The notes under the pieces: generated by a model
Told to the model about the DNA's origin: nothing
Seen by the model: only the letters and a program-made list of their open reading frames with translations
Database searches by the model: none
Assembly: GCA_024102975.1 (NCBI GenBank)
Contig: JAGFJD010000639.1
Span: forward strand, 1-64,000
DNA length: 64,000 nt
Reading direction: 5' to 3'
Source of the DNA: Phaeodactylibacter sp.
Lineage (GTDB): Bacteria; Bacteroidota; Bacteroidia; Chitinophagales; Saprospiraceae
Translations under genes and position numbers: made by a program
In this document: positions 34,429 to 44,215 of the stretch, in pieces
How the letters are laid out: the number at the start of each line of letters is the position of its first letter
Position numbering within the stretch: the stretch's first letter is position 1

Positions 34429-37400
34429 CTATCCCCTGCCGTGGCAATGCTTATACTTCTTACCGCTTCCACAGGGGCAGGGGTCGTTGCGGCCCACTTT
34501 CTTTTCCACCCGTTTGAAAGTCTGCGGTTTTGCGCGGCGGCGGCTCACGCCTTCGGCAGCGGCCCGGGCGGCCTCCTCCGTGCGGTTGGTCTGCACCTTG
34601 CTCATGTCTGTACGCTGTTCGCGTGCTTCTTCCAGCGTGCGGCCGTCGGCAAAAACGATGGTGCCCTTGGACAGGTAAGCCGTCACCTCCTCATTGATAT
34701 CGTAAATGAGTTGTTCGAACAAGTTATAGGCTTCCATTTTGTACACCACAAGCGGGTCTTTCTGTTCAAAGGAAGCGGCCTGCACCGAGTCCTTGAGCTC
34801 GTCCATAGAGCGCAGGTGCTCTTTCCATTTTTCGTCGATGATAGACAGGGTAACAGCCTTCTCTATATCCCGGCGGATGGATTTGCCGTTGGTCTGCACC
34901 GCTTCGGCAATATCGGCGGTGATGGCCATGGGGTTGGTGCGCCCGTCGGTGAAGGGTATGAGAATGCGCTTGTACTGCTGGCCCTGGTTTTCGTGTACAT
35001 CCCGGATGTGGGGGAGCAGGACATCGGTGATCTGGGTCATCTTGCGGCCGTAGTACTCTTCGAACTGCTGCTGGTATCGGCCGATGATCTCTTCCAGAGG
35101 CCCTTCCTGGAAATCGATGGCGTCGATCTGGGGGTCGAGGCCAAGCAGGCTGAGGGAGTCCCGGCGGAAGGTCTCAAAGTTGCCGCCTTCCCGGTGGTTT
35201 TCCACAAGGCTGGCAGTCAACGATTGGAACATATTGTTGAGGTCGACGGAAAGGCGTTCGCCGGCCAGCGCGTTATCCCGCTTTTTGTAGATGGCCTCCC
35301 GCTGGATGTTCATCACGTCGTCGTACTCCAGAAGGCGCTTGCGGATGCCGAAGTTGTTTTCCTCGACTTTCTTCTGAGCCCGCTCGATGGATTTGGTGAC
35401 CATGGGGTGCTGGATCACTTCCCCTTCTTCGTGGCCCATGCGGTCCATCAGTTTGGCGATGCGCTCCGACTGAAACAGGCGCATGAGGTTGTCTTCGAGG
35501 GAGACATAGAACTGCGAGCTGCCGGGGTCGCCCTGGCGGCCGGCGCGGCCGCGCAGCTGGCGGTCAACCCGGCGGGAGTCGTGCCGTTCGGTGCCGACGA
35601 TGGCCAGGCCCCCGGCAGCTTTGACTTCCTTGCCGATCTTGATGTCGGTACCCCGCCCCGCCATGTTGGTGGCGATGGTTACCTTGCCGGGCTTGCCGGC
35701 TTCGGCCACGATCTCCGCCTCGCGCTGGTGTTGCTTGGCGTTGAGCACGTTGTGGTCGATATTGCGCAGCTGGAGCATGCGGCTCAGCTTCTCAGAGATG
35801 TCTACTGAAGTGGTACCTACCAGGACGGGGCGCCCCCGCTCAGTCAGTTCTACGATCTCTTCGATGACGGCGTTGAACTTTTCGCGGGCAGTTTTGAAGA
35901 CGAGGTCCTCCCGGTCGTCCCGGACAATCGGCCGGTTGGTAGGGATGACTACCACGTCCAGCTTGTAAATCTCCCACAGTTCGCTGGCTTCCGTCTCTGC
36001 TGTACCGGTCATGCCGGCCAGCTTGTGGTACATCCGGAAGTAGTTCTGCAGCGTGACCGTTGCGTAGGTCTGGGTAATGTCTCCAACCTTGACATTCTCC
36101 TTGGCTTCCAGAGCCTGGTGCAGCCCGTCCGAGTAACGGCGGCCTTCCATCATGCGGCCGGTCTGCTCATCCACGATCTTCACCTGGCCTTCGATGACGA
36201 CGTATTCTTCGTCTCTTTCGAAAAGCGTATAGGCTTTGAGGAGCTGGTTGATGGAATGCAGGCGCTTGGACTTGACCGAGAAATCCTGGGACAGTTTGAC
36301 CTTGGCTTCTTCCTTTTCTTTTTCGCCGAGCGCCTTATTGTTCTGGATTTCCACCATTTCGGTGGCAATATCCGGCATGATGAAAAAGTTCTCATCCGCG
36401 ACGCCCTGGCTGAGGTATTCCGCACCGCGTTCGGTCAGCTCTACCGAGCGGTTTTTCTCGTCGATGATGAAGTAGAGCGGTTCATCGGCGATGTGCATAT
36501 TTTTATTCTGCTCCTGCATGTAGAAGTTCTCGGCCTTCTGTAGTTCAACTTTCACGCCTTCCTCGCTGAGGAATTTGATCAGCGGCCGGTATTTGGGCAG
36601 GGCGCGGTAGGCGCGCAGCAATGCCATGCCCGCCTGGCCTTCCTGGTAGCCCGTTTCGCCCTCTTTGAACAGGCGCCGGGCGTCAGCCAGGTACTCGGTG
36701 GCCAGCTTGCGCTGAACGCCGATCAGCTTCTCGACAAAAGGCCGCAGCTCGAGGTACTCCTGGTCTTCGCTGCCCTGAGGCACCGGCCCGGAGATAATCA
36801 GCGGCGTGCGCGCATCGTCGATCAGTACGGAGTCGACCTCGTCGACCATGGCGTAGTGATACTTGTGCTGGACACGTTCATCGGTGGAGCGCACCATATT
36901 GTCCCGCAGGTAGTCGAAGCCGAATTCGTTGTTGGTGCCGTAGGTGATGTCACAGTTGTAGGCACGGCGACGCTCTTTGGAGTGAGGCTTGTATTTGTCG
37001 ATACAATCGACGGTCAGCAGGAGAAATTCGAAAATGGGACCGACCCATTCCTGGTCGCGGCGGGCCAGGTAGTCGTTGACGGTAACGATGTGTACCCCCT
37101 GGCCGGACAGGCCGTTGAGGTAGGCCGGGAGGGTTGCCACCAGGGTCTTGCCTTCACCGGTGGCCATCTCGGCGATCTTGCCGTCGTGAAGCACCATGCC
37201 GCCGATGAGCTGGACGTCGTAGTGCACCATATCCCAGGTAATATCTCCGCCGGCAGCTACCCACTGGTTTTTCCAGGTGGCCTTATTGCCCTGGATGGTA
37301 ATGTAGGACTTGCCGGGCGTAGCCGCCAGGTCGCGGTCATGGTCCGTTGCGGTGACTTCCAGCGATGGATTTTCCATGAACCGGCGCGCTGTTTCCTTAA

Positions 37401-37749
37401 CCACGGCAAATGCCTCCGGCAGGATCTCCTTCAACACATCCTCCAGGTGCTTGTCCCTTTCTTCCTTAAGTTTATCCATCTCGCGGAAGAGCTCTTCCTT
37501 TTCGTGCAGGTTCTCCTGCTCATTGGCTTCCCTGTGGATGTCTTTTATATCTTTGTCGATCCCCGCAAGATGCTCGGCAATGCGAGCCCTGAACTCCCCG
37601 GTTTTATTGCGCAGCTCGTCATTGGTCAGGGTTTTCAGTTGTTCGAAAACCGCATTTACTTCTTCGACAACAGGCATGTAGAGGTTGATATCCTTATCCT
37701 GTTTAGTGCCGAAGACTTTTTTGAGCGAATCAGTTATACTTTTAAACAT
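34429..37749 (-). CDS. secA: Preprotein translocase ATPase SecA
   Basis: 1106 residues, the long Bacteroidota form. Motor of the Sec pathway. Motifs: MATGEGKTLVATLPAYLNGL (Walker A), VNDYLARRDQEWVGPIFEFL, YGTNNEFGFDYLRDNM, MVDEVDSVLIDDARTPLIISG, TNMAGRGTDIKIG, GTERHDSRRVDRQLRGRAGRQGDPG, and the zinc-binding tail RNDPCPCGSGKKYKHCHG that contacts SecB or phospholipid. Compared with E. coli SecA, there are insertions around residues 70-100 and 355-430. Confidence 0.99.
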   Translation of the reverse strand: MFKSITDSLKKVFGTKQDKDINLYMPVVEEVNAVFEQLKTLTNDELRNKTGEFRARIAEHLAGIDKDIKDIHREANEQENLHEKEELFREMDKLKEERDKHLEDVLKEILPEAFAVVKETARRFMENPSLEVTATDHDRDLAATPGKSYITIQGNKATWKNQWVAAGGDITWDMVHYDVQLIGGMVLHDGKIAEMATGEGKTLVATLPAYLNGLSGQGVHIVTVNDYLARRDQEWVGPIFEFLLLTVDCIDKYKPHSKERRRAYNCDITYGTNNEFGFDYLRDNMVRSTDERVQHKYHYAMVDEVDSVLIDDARTPLIISGPVPQGSEDQEYLELRPFVEKLIGVQRKLATEYLADARRLFKEGETGYQEGQAGMALLRAYRALPKYRPLIKFLSEEGVKVELQKAENFYMQEQNKNMHIADEPLYFIIDEKNRSVELTERGAEYLSQGVADENFFIMPDIATEMVEIQNNKALGEKEKEEAKVKLSQDFSVKSKRLHSINQLLKAYTLFERDEEYVVIEGQVKIVDEQTGRMMEGRRYSDGLHQALEAKENVKVGDITQTYATVTLQNYFRMYHKLAGMTGTAETEASELWEIYKLDVVVIPTNRPIVRDDREDLVFKTAREKFNAVIEEIVELTERGRPVLVGTTSVDISEKLSRMLQLRNIDHNVLNAKQHQREAEIVAEAGKPGKVTIATNMAGRGTDIKIGKEVKAAGGLAIVGTERHDSRRVDRQLRGRAGRQGDPGSSQFYVSLEDNLMRLFQSERIAKLMDRMGHEEGEVIQHPMVTKSIERAQKKVEENNFGIRKRLLEYDDVMNIQREAIYKKRDNALAGERLSVDLNNMFQSLTASLVENHREGGNFETFRRDSLSLLGLDPQIDAIDFQEGPLEEIIGRYQQQFEEYYGRKMTQITDVLLPHIRDVHENQGQQYKRILIPFTDGRTNPMAITADIAEAVQTNGKSIRRDIEKAVTLSIIDEKWKEHLRSMDELKDSVQAASFEQKDPLVVYKMEAYNLFEQLIYDINEEVTAYLSKGTIVFADGRTLEEAREQRTDMSKVQTNRTEEAARAAAEGVSRRRAKPQTFKRVEKKVGRNDPCPCGSGKKYKHCHGRG

Positions 37750-37875
37750 ATATAAAAAAATTTCCGATGTTATCTAAGTAAGGCACCGTAAAGATAATAT
37801 ATTTGCGGGCGATTTAAGCCGGTACATATTTCATACCACGATATTATTCGTGCCATAATGGCATGAAGGGCACGG

Positions 37876-37928
37876 GAAACTCCCCGGAGTTTCGGCTGTT
37901 GTAATATTTCGGGCCCCGGGCATTACAA
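37876..37928. repeat. Two palindromes upstream of the lipoprotein gene
   Basis: GAAACTCCCCGGAGTTTC (37876-37893) is an 8-bp inverted repeat with a CC centre; TTGTAAT (37899-37905) pairs with ATTACAA (37922-37928) around a GC-rich inner stem. Both lie in the 288-nt gap between divergent secA and the gene at 38038, so they could be regulatory or one dispersed element. Confidence 0.5.
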
Positions 37929-38037
37929 AATAAACAGGATGAAATAATTACAAGTTGATACATACGTTTTCATTTTACGGAGGCAGGTTCAAAAACAGGG
38001 TTAGGAACCTCGTCATCCAAAGCCCAAAAACGGAAAA

Positions 38038-38811
38038 ATGTCAAAATCCCGGAACATATTCCATACGTTGTATTTCCTCTTTTTGTTGCTCGCGCTGACA
38101 TCCTGTCGGGGAGACGGCGCCAGAGACATCCGCAACCACTACTTCCCCCTGCGGGAGTTGAAGGACGGCCTTGTATACGAATACCAGCCGGTGAACATCG
38201 ACTCCCTGACGCCTGCCTACTGGTACTATCGTTCTTTTTTCACCGAGGAAGGTATATTCCTGATCAGGACCTACTACGAATACGAGCTGCTCCCCCTGCA
38301 GCTTTCCCGGGAAGAGGTAGTGAGCAACGGTATGCTTTTGCACAGCCTTTCCCTTTACGAAAAAGATTCTACCGGAAAGCAACACAAAGTGCCGGTGGAA
38401 GTGCTTTCCGGCAACGCTTTTCCTTTTCTGGTCCGGGATTCTACGGGTGTCTTCCTTTACAAAGTCCGCTGGACTCCTTTGTCAGACCCGGAAGCGACGA
38501 TCACCCTGATCAAGAACCGCCGGTATGTGAAGGATACCGCCGTGGTGTACGAAGGGCAGGAGCGGGACGCCGTGATATTCGATGTCAGTGAGTTGGTAGC
38601 GTACGACAAAGAGGGCGTTTTTGAACATCAGTACAGCGGCCGGGAAGTCTTTGCAGAGGGGATCGGGCTTTTCTACTATGAGAAAAAAGTAGCCGGCGAT
38701 TTCGGGTGGGCCTACCTGCTGAAGCAACGGTATCCGATGAGCCGGTTGGAGGCCAGGTTCAGGAAGAGAATTCAACAACAAACAGATGACAGCAGAAGCA
38801 CCGGCTTTTAA
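38038..38811 (+). CDS. Lipoprotein of unknown function
   Basis: 257 residues: signal peptide with lipobox LLLALTSC-R at about 21, then a beta-rich domain rich in Tyr (LVYEYQPVNID, AYWYYRSFF, TYYEYELLPL, HQYSGREVFAEGIGLFYYEKKV). It looks like a cell-envelope lipoprotein but I do not recognise the family. It is 28 nt upstream of, and likely co-transcribed with, a T9SS cargo gene. Confidence 0.75.
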   Translation: MSKSRNIFHTLYFLFLLLALTSCRGDGARDIRNHYFPLRELKDGLVYEYQPVNIDSLTPAYWYYRSFFTEEGIFLIRTYYEYELLPLQLSREEVVSNGMLLHSLSLYEKDSTGKQHKVPVEVLSGNAFPFLVRDSTGVFLYKVRWTPLSDPEATITLIKNRRYVKDTAVVYEGQERDAVIFDVSELVAYDKEGVFEHQYSGREVFAEGIGLFYYEKKVAGDFGWAYLLKQRYPMSRLEARFRKRIQQQTDDSRSTGF

Positions 38812-38839
38812 GCTGTTTTCAGAAAAAATAACGACAGGC

Positions 38840-40582
38840 ATGAAGCAACTTGCACTAACTCTCGTTTTCAGTTTCACGCTCGGATATTCATTGTTCGGGC
38901 AAGTGGCCGCTCCGGCATTCCTCTGTGTCAGCAACGATACTTTATTATGGGAAACGCCGGCCAACAGTTGTGGGCCGTTCAATGCTTACATCATTTACGC
39001 CAGCCAGAATGAAAGCGGCCCCTATTCGGCGCTGGCCACTATTACGGACCCCGGACAGGATCAGTTTGTCCATGAGAATGCCGGCATGGGCATCTGGTAT
39101 TATTACCTGGAAAGCGACTATGACTGCCCCGGCCAGCCCGTTCTGCAGTCGGATACGCTCGACAACCTCATCCCGCAGCCTGCCCGCCTGGAGGCCGTTT
39201 CCGTCAACGGTGCCAATGTTGAGGTAACGTGGGTTACCAGCCCTTCGCCGGAAGTGGTAGGCTACATCATCTCGCGCACCGTCCCCGGGCAGGGAACCAT
39301 GGTTCTGGATACGGTCTTTGACGGTGCCTTTTACCTGGACACGGAGGCCACCCCCGGCGAACTTTCAGAAACCTACTACATCGAAGCCATCGACGCCTGC
39401 GGCAACAAGAGCCTGATTGCCGACCCCCATTCGACCATCCTCCTGGCTACCGAGGGGTCCGATCCCTGTGAACGCAACATCGGGCTGAGCTGGAACCTGT
39501 ACCAAAACTGGCCGCAGGGCATCGGCAGCCACGAAATATGGGTATCCGAAAACGGCGGGGAACCTGAGAAAGTGGCAACCCTTGACGGTGCCGCTACCGC
39601 TTATCGCTTCCAGAATGCCGATGACGCGGTAGAATATTGCTTCACCGTACGGGCGCTGGAGCGCTCCAGCGGCGTGGCGGCGGCATCGAACGAGGCCTGC
39701 CTCAGCCTCGATGTCGTGCAGGCAGTAAAGGGCCTGGCCATCACCAATGCCACCGTCACTGAAAATAATGAGGTACGGCTGGACTGGGTGTGGAACGCCA
39801 ATGCAGAGATCAGCGACTATGCCATCCTCCGGTCATCGAACAGCAGCGACTTCAGCCCCGTGGAGAGCGGCGCGCCCCCGGTGCCTCTGATGGCGGACAA
39901 TACCTACCTGGATAGCGCCCCCGGCCCTTCCGGCGGCGTCCTGTACTATCAGGTACAAACCACAGACGCCTGTGGCGTGATGGCCTCTTCCAACGTCGTC
40001 GGAACCGTTTTTCTTCGGGCCAGCGCCCGGGCCGGCAGCAATGTTGTCCGCTGGACACCGTACCTCAACCCACTGGGCGCCCTGCAGGGCTATCGCCTCT
40101 ATCGCCTGGAGAGCGGCAGCCCTGTATTGCTGAGCGAGTTTGGGCCGAACGCGCTGGAAGCTGCCGACAACAACCTCGACCTGTCCAACCCGGATCAGGT
40201 GCGGTCCTGCTATTTTGTTGAAGCCGTCGCCGAGGTATTGCTTAGCGATTCTACCGTAGTTGCCGTTACTTCCCGTTCCAATGTGGCCTGCGCCGAGCAG
40301 GAAGCGCGCGTATATATCCCCAACGCGTTCTCTCCCAACGAGGACGGCCGCAACGACGAGTTCCGCCCCTACCTGCAGTTCGGCACCCCGTCGGCCTACA
40401 CCCTGGCGATCTACGACCGCTACGGCGGCAAACTTTTCGAGAGCAACAGCATCGACGTGGGCTGGGACGGAAAGAGCAAGGGCAGGCAAGTTCCGGTGGG
40501 GCTGTACGTTTACCATGTCCGCATTGAACAGGCGGACGGAAAGGTACTGGAGCAGAGCGGCGAGATTTCCCTCCTGCGGTGA
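38840..40582 (+). CDS. T9SS cargo with fibronectin-like domains and gliding-motility C-terminal domain
   Basis: 580 residues; signal peptide MKQLALTLVFSFTLGYSLFGQ-VA. Four to five fibronectin type III-like domains (for example VTWVTSPSPEVVGYIISR, NIGLSWNLYQNWPQGIGSHEIW, VRLDWVWNANAEISDYAILR, NVVRWTPYLNPLGALQGYRLYR) are followed by a type B T9SS domain from about 490 (VYIPNAFSPNEDGRND ... GWDGKSKGRQVPVGLYVYHV). Its last 90 residues closely resemble those of the protein at 1792-4806. Exported to the cell surface; ligand unknown. ATG at 38840 chosen for the signal peptide. Confidence 0.88.
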   Translation: MKQLALTLVFSFTLGYSLFGQVAAPAFLCVSNDTLLWETPANSCGPFNAYIIYASQNESGPYSALATITDPGQDQFVHENAGMGIWYYYLESDYDCPGQPVLQSDTLDNLIPQPARLEAVSVNGANVEVTWVTSPSPEVVGYIISRTVPGQGTMVLDTVFDGAFYLDTEATPGELSETYYIEAIDACGNKSLIADPHSTILLATEGSDPCERNIGLSWNLYQNWPQGIGSHEIWVSENGGEPEKVATLDGAATAYRFQNADDAVEYCFTVRALERSSGVAAASNEACLSLDVVQAVKGLAITNATVTENNEVRLDWVWNANAEISDYAILRSSNSSDFSPVESGAPPVPLMADNTYLDSAPGPSGGVLYYQVQTTDACGVMASSNVVGTVFLRASARAGSNVVRWTPYLNPLGALQGYRLYRLESGSPVLLSEFGPNALEAADNNLDLSNPDQVRSCYFVEAVAEVLLSDSTVVAVTSRSNVACAEQEARVYIPNAFSPNEDGRNDEFRPYLQFGTPSAYTLAIYDRYGGKLFESNSIDVGWDGKSKGRQVPVGLYVYHVRIEQADGKVLEQSGEISLLR

Positions 40583-40672
40583 GCGGGCGGGGCAGATGGC
40601 GCACTCGTGCTGCATTTGACCCTTTTCCGATAGCCGGGCATTCCAATAAGGCTTAACTTGGAGGCAAAAACT

Positions 40673-41230
40673 ATGGAGAGACAGGAGCAGCTCAACTACC
40701 TGGATAGCGTCCGCCGCTTGTTCCGCTACTACAAAAGCCTGGGCGAAAAGGCCATGGCCCAGCTCACGGAAGAGGAGATGAAGTTCCGGCCGACGCCTGA
40801 AAGCAATAATATGGCCACCATCGTCAAACACCTCCATGGCAATATGCTTTCCCGCTGGACGGACTTTCTCACCTCCGACGGCGAGAAACCCTGGCGGAAC
40901 CGCGATGGCGAGTTCGAAGACAACCTCGATAGCCGGGATCAGGTCATGGCAGCCTGGGAGGAAGGCTGGGCGTGCCTGTTCCGCGCCATTGACCCCCTGA
41001 CGGATGCCGACCTTTCGCGCATCGTTTACATCCGCAACGAAGGGCATACCGTCCTCGAAGCCATCAACCGGCAGTTGGGGCACTACAGTTACCACGCCGG
41101 GCAGATGGTATTCCTGGCCAAACAGATCAGGGACGGGGAGTGGCGATCGCTCAGCATCCCCAAAGGGCAGTCGGAGGCTTTCAACAAAGAGAAGTTTGAC
41201 CAGGAAAAAGGGCGGCGGCATTTTTTGTGA
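40673..41230 (+). CDS. DinB-superfamily protein (DUF1572)
   Basis: 185 residues forming a predicted four-helix bundle: YLDSVRRLFRYYKSLGEKAMAQL, NNMATIVKHLHGNMLSRWTDFL (first His ligand), ALEINRQLGHYSYHAGQMVFLAK-like end with HYSYH ligands (exact string EAINRQLGHYSYHAGQMV). The spaced His residues fit the DinB/YfiT metal site. Such proteins are often thiol-dependent transferases or stress proteins; the reaction here is unknown. Real ATG at 40673; TTG at 40658 also in frame. Confidence 0.85.
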   Translation: MERQEQLNYLDSVRRLFRYYKSLGEKAMAQLTEEEMKFRPTPESNNMATIVKHLHGNMLSRWTDFLTSDGEKPWRNRDGEFEDNLDSRDQVMAAWEEGWACLFRAIDPLTDADLSRIVYIRNEGHTVLEAINRQLGHYSYHAGQMVFLAKQIRDGEWRSLSIPKGQSEAFNKEKFDQEKGRRHFL

Positions 41231-41262
41231 CCGCTTCTGTCCGTCCGGTTATTTGTTGTGCG

Positions 41263-41300
41263 TTGATGGTTGTCTGTTCGGCGCAACAGACAACCATCAA
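41263..41300. repeat. Perfect 16-bp inverted repeat between convergent genes
   Basis: TTGATGGTTGTCTGTT (41263-41278), loop CGGCGC, AACAGACAACCATCAA (41285-41300). No T run on either side. Likely a bidirectional transcription barrier or mRNA 3' end. Confidence 0.65.
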
Positions 41301-41315
41301 CAGGCAACGCCCCAA

Positions 41316-41795
41316 CTACTTCTCCCCTTCCATCTCTCCCTGCCACCCTTTGCTGAAGGCGAGTTCCTGCAGCATGTTGGCCAGGTTTTCCAGTTCTTCC
41401 GGGTAGCCGTAGTACATTTTGATCCGCTTGGTTTTCCCTTCATGTATAAAAGAAAGGTAGGTCGTAGGCAGGTCGGTCACCTGTTCGAAGTACTCGTTTT
41501 CGTATTGCCATAGATCAGCCTCCACGAAAGTGTTGAACAGGTAGTTCACCGTATCGGCGGAGAAGGTGCGTTTGTGCTCTCCTTCGAGTTCTACAAAGCG
41601 TTTGCCATTGTACACGGCTTCTCCGTTGCCCCTGATCTTGAAGCTGTATTCCGGGCAGGAACCGAAACAGGGCGTTTTGACCATTTCGATCACTGAGCCT
41701 TCCGTGTATTCGTATTTATTCTTGCTGCACTTTCCCGCAGTGAACAGGAGAAAGGCCAGCGCCAGAAAAATGCTGTTGCCAAGGATGTTTTTCAT
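41316..41795 (-). CDS. DUF6438-type lipoprotein
   Basis: 159 residues: lipobox LLFTAGKC-S at about 23, then the pattern VKTPCFGSCPEYSFKIRGNGEAVYNGKRF that marks DUF6438, and a C-terminal helix. Two conserved Cys in CFGSC may form a disulfide. Function is unknown; probably periplasmic or outer-membrane bound. Confidence 0.8.
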   Translation of the reverse strand: MKNILGNSIFLALAFLLFTAGKCSKNKYEYTEGSVIEMVKTPCFGSCPEYSFKIRGNGEAVYNGKRFVELEGEHKRTFSADTVNYLFNTFVEADLWQYENEYFEQVTDLPTTYLSFIHEGKTKRIKMYYGYPEELENLANMLQELAFSKGWQGEMEGEK

Positions 41796-42014
41796 AGATT
41801 TTTCATTTTCCCGAAAGGTAAAGGAAATTTCAGTAAACCAAAAGCGCAGGGGATCGGCCTTTGAGCTACCAGGGGGGCTGCCCGTCTAAAGCTGGGCAGG
41901 ATGGGGCCTGGGTTGTGCAGGCCTGCCCCGAACCCCAAGGGCCAGGGATGTATGGACAGAGGCGGAACCCTCGTACACCGTACACCCCCTGTACACCCCC
42001 TTTCAACTCCCACG

Positions 42015-43472
42015 CTACTTCTCCACCACTTTGATCAGCATTCCTCGGGTGAGCGGTTGGTTGAGTTCCATGCCATTGAGGATAGCCAGTTCTTCGTGCC
42101 GGTTGCCGGGTATGCCTGCCTCCTGCAGGGCTGCGCTCAGGTTGGTGTCTTTGTCGATCCGGTGGATGCGGATGCGTTCCGGCTTCACGTTTATTTTGGA
42201 GGGGTCCGTCAGTTTTCGGAAGCCCTCCATGGTTTGCCGGAAACGGGCGGCGTAGGTATTGAAGTCCTGCTTGTACGACATGCCCAGGAATTGATAGACC
42301 CGCCCTTCGTACTCGATCAGGTAAGCCAGGATGCTGACCACTTCCTGCGTTTGCTCGTTGGCCTGTTCGGCGAGCACCGATACGGCGCGCAGGCCGTTTA
42401 CGGTTTCGTTGCTGCGGCTGATCTGGGTCAGCTGATATTGTTGCAGCATGGCGTCGGCAGCCTGAGCGGGATCCTGGCCCGAAGCCAGGGCGAGCAGCAT
42501 CAGCGCTTTTCCATCTTCCGGCGCCATCTGGACCTGAGAAGGCATGTTGTTGACCCGCCAGCCGGAAGGAATGGGGTACTGGAATTTCAGCTCCGGGTGG
42601 TAAAAGATCCCGCTTTCCACATAGCCCTGCCGGGGATCCTCCCCGTAGGTCAGGCCGTCGATCATCCGCAGGTATTCGTTTCGGTTGACATTATACTGGC
42701 TTCCCGAAGTTTTCTGCTGCCACTGCGACGCCAACTGGTCGACCTTCCGGTTGCGGTCGGCCGGGTCGGGATGGGTCGACAGGAAGGTGGGGATGCTTTG
42801 GCCGCCCTGGTCGCTGAGGCGCTTGAGGGTGCCGAAAAAGTCAGCCATCTGATGGGCGTCGTAGCCGATTTTGGTGGAATACTCGACGCCGAGGCGGTCG
42901 GACTCGCTTTCGTCGTCCCGCCCGAACTTCAGGAAGAGCAGGCCGACGCCTTGCTGGGCCAGGCCGGCGTACTGGCGGAAATCTTCCGACAACACCATGC
43001 CGGCAACCAGGCCTACCTGTGCCAGAATCTGGCGGCTGTACTGCTGGGCGGAGTGGCGGGCGGTGATATGGCCGATCTCGTGCCCCAGCACGCCGGCGAA
43101 TTCCGCCTCGTTGTTGAAATGCGCCAGGATGCCCCGGGTGAAATATACATAGCCGCCCGGCAGGGCAAAAGCGTTGACCACGGGGGAGTCCAGGACTTTA
43201 AATTCGTATTTCAGCTCCGGCCGGTGCGACACGCGGGCCATCTGCTGCCCTTTCTCATTGATGAAGTTTTGTATTTCCTCATTGTCATACCGGCCGAAGG
43301 CGGCGACGATCTCCGGGTCGGACTGTTCTCCCAGGGCAATCTCCTGGTCCTTGCTCAGCAGCATCAGCTGGCTCTTGCCGGTTACGGGGTTGGTGGCGCA
43401 GGATTGGAGGTGGAGGGCGATAACGCCCAGCGCCAGAATCTTCAGGTACAGAAAAAAAGCAGGCTTTCTCAT
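42015..43472 (-). CDS. M48-family zinc metalloprotease lipoprotein
   Basis: 485 residues, lipobox ALHLQSC-A. Peptidase M48 core: SPVVNAFALPGGYVYFTRGIL, the HExxH motif in GVLGHEIGHITARHS, and a downstream third zinc ligand in the ESDRLGVEY helix. After about residue 290 comes a separate region and, at the very end, a LysM-like motif (EELAILNGMELNQPLTRGMLIKVV). Resembles BepA/YfgC-like periplasmic proteases that watch over outer-membrane protein assembly (inference). ATG at 43472 gives a proper lipoprotein signal. Confidence 0.9.
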   Translation of the reverse strand: MRKPAFFLYLKILALGVIALHLQSCATNPVTGKSQLMLLSKDQEIALGEQSDPEIVAAFGRYDNEEIQNFINEKGQQMARVSHRPELKYEFKVLDSPVVNAFALPGGYVYFTRGILAHFNNEAEFAGVLGHEIGHITARHSAQQYSRQILAQVGLVAGMVLSEDFRQYAGLAQQGVGLLFLKFGRDDESESDRLGVEYSTKIGYDAHQMADFFGTLKRLSDQGGQSIPTFLSTHPDPADRNRKVDQLASQWQQKTSGSQYNVNRNEYLRMIDGLTYGEDPRQGYVESGIFYHPELKFQYPIPSGWRVNNMPSQVQMAPEDGKALMLLALASGQDPAQAADAMLQQYQLTQISRSNETVNGLRAVSVLAEQANEQTQEVVSILAYLIEYEGRVYQFLGMSYKQDFNTYAARFRQTMEGFRKLTDPSKINVKPERIRIHRIDKDTNLSAALQEAGIPGNRHEELAILNGMELNQPLTRGMLIKVVEK

Positions 43473-43651
43473 ATTGGTTATTATTTGTTGAGCAACTACT
43501 AATTTACAAATATTGCTGAAAGGAAAATCCGGGATACAATTTCTTGACGTATATAAGCGAAAAAGGATACATTTCCGGGCAGGGGCAGGCTTCGGTTTGT
43601 CGCCCTGCATATTCCGGAATTGGCCGTTCTTTTTTAATTTAACTGCGGCGT

Positions 43652-44065
43652 ATGCTCATGCTTTTGAAAAAATATAAACCTTTCCTGGCGGCCGGCTTCC
43701 TGCTTCTTTACGTTGCGGCGGCTTTCCAGTTCCCCCTGCTGGAAGGGCTGCATGTGCTCGCTCATTTCCTGGATCATGGACATCGCCACCAGCACCACCA
43801 TTTTCACAACCATACCGATGATCCTGCCGAACACGGGCATGAGCTGTTGACTGTTGCCGGCGAAGTACTGGGCCAGATAGCTGGCGAACCTGCCCCGGCA
43901 AAGGGCAACGCTGAAAAGATAAAGAAAAAACTGACGGATCACGCAGTCATAATCCGGGGCGGACCCTGCCCGGCGAGCTTTTCCGGACAAAAGCCGGAGC
44001 GCCCCGTTCTCTGGCCGTCAGCTTTGTTCCTCCCTGTGCCCACCCCTCCTCCCCGGCGCGCCTGA
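43652..44065 (+). CDS. Histidine-rich membrane-associated protein
   Basis: 137 residues: a hydrophobic N-terminal helix (FLAAGFLLLYVAAAFQFPLL) followed by a dense His tract (HVLAHFLDHGHRHQHHHFHN, about 33-53) and a Pro/Lys-rich tail with no recognised domain. His-rich tracts of this type bind transition metals. It lies 150 nt upstream of a TonB-dependent receptor on the same strand, which suggests a shared metal-uptake task (inference). No family name can be given. Confidence 0.68.
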   Translation: MLMLLKKYKPFLAAGFLLLYVAAAFQFPLLEGLHVLAHFLDHGHRHQHHHFHNHTDDPAEHGHELLTVAGEVLGQIAGEPAPAKGNAEKIKKKLTDHAVIIRGGPCPASFSGQKPERPVLWPSALFLPVPTPPPRRA

Positions 44066-44215
44066 CGCCCCTTCAGGTAAAGATCAGAAAGCAGAGTAGT
44101 GTTCACTACTCCCATTTTAACACCAAATGGGAAATACAACCAGTGCCCCGGATATTGCCGGCTTCGCACCCGGAGCGGATATGGGCCTGCCTGTTTTCCC
44201 CTCAAATAAAAATTC
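44066..44215 (+). promoter_or_regulatory. 150-nt leader of the TonB receptor with palindrome
   Basis: Contains GAGTAGTG-TT-CACTACTC at 44094-44111, an 18-nt perfect inverted repeat, followed by CCATTT/AAATGG (44112-44130) and a GC-rich hairpin-forming segment. It is a candidate operator or mRNA leader; a cobalamin riboswitch was considered and not supported. Confidence 0.45.

Noticed and set aside
34441..35808. 455-codon plus-strand frame
   Set aside because: Antisense of secA.
44066..44215. Cobalamin riboswitch before the TonB receptor
   Set aside because: AAATGGGAA and a final CCTGCC recall riboswitch boxes, but the core junction elements and the expected P3-P6 hairpins are not in order. 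A covariance-model search would be decisive.
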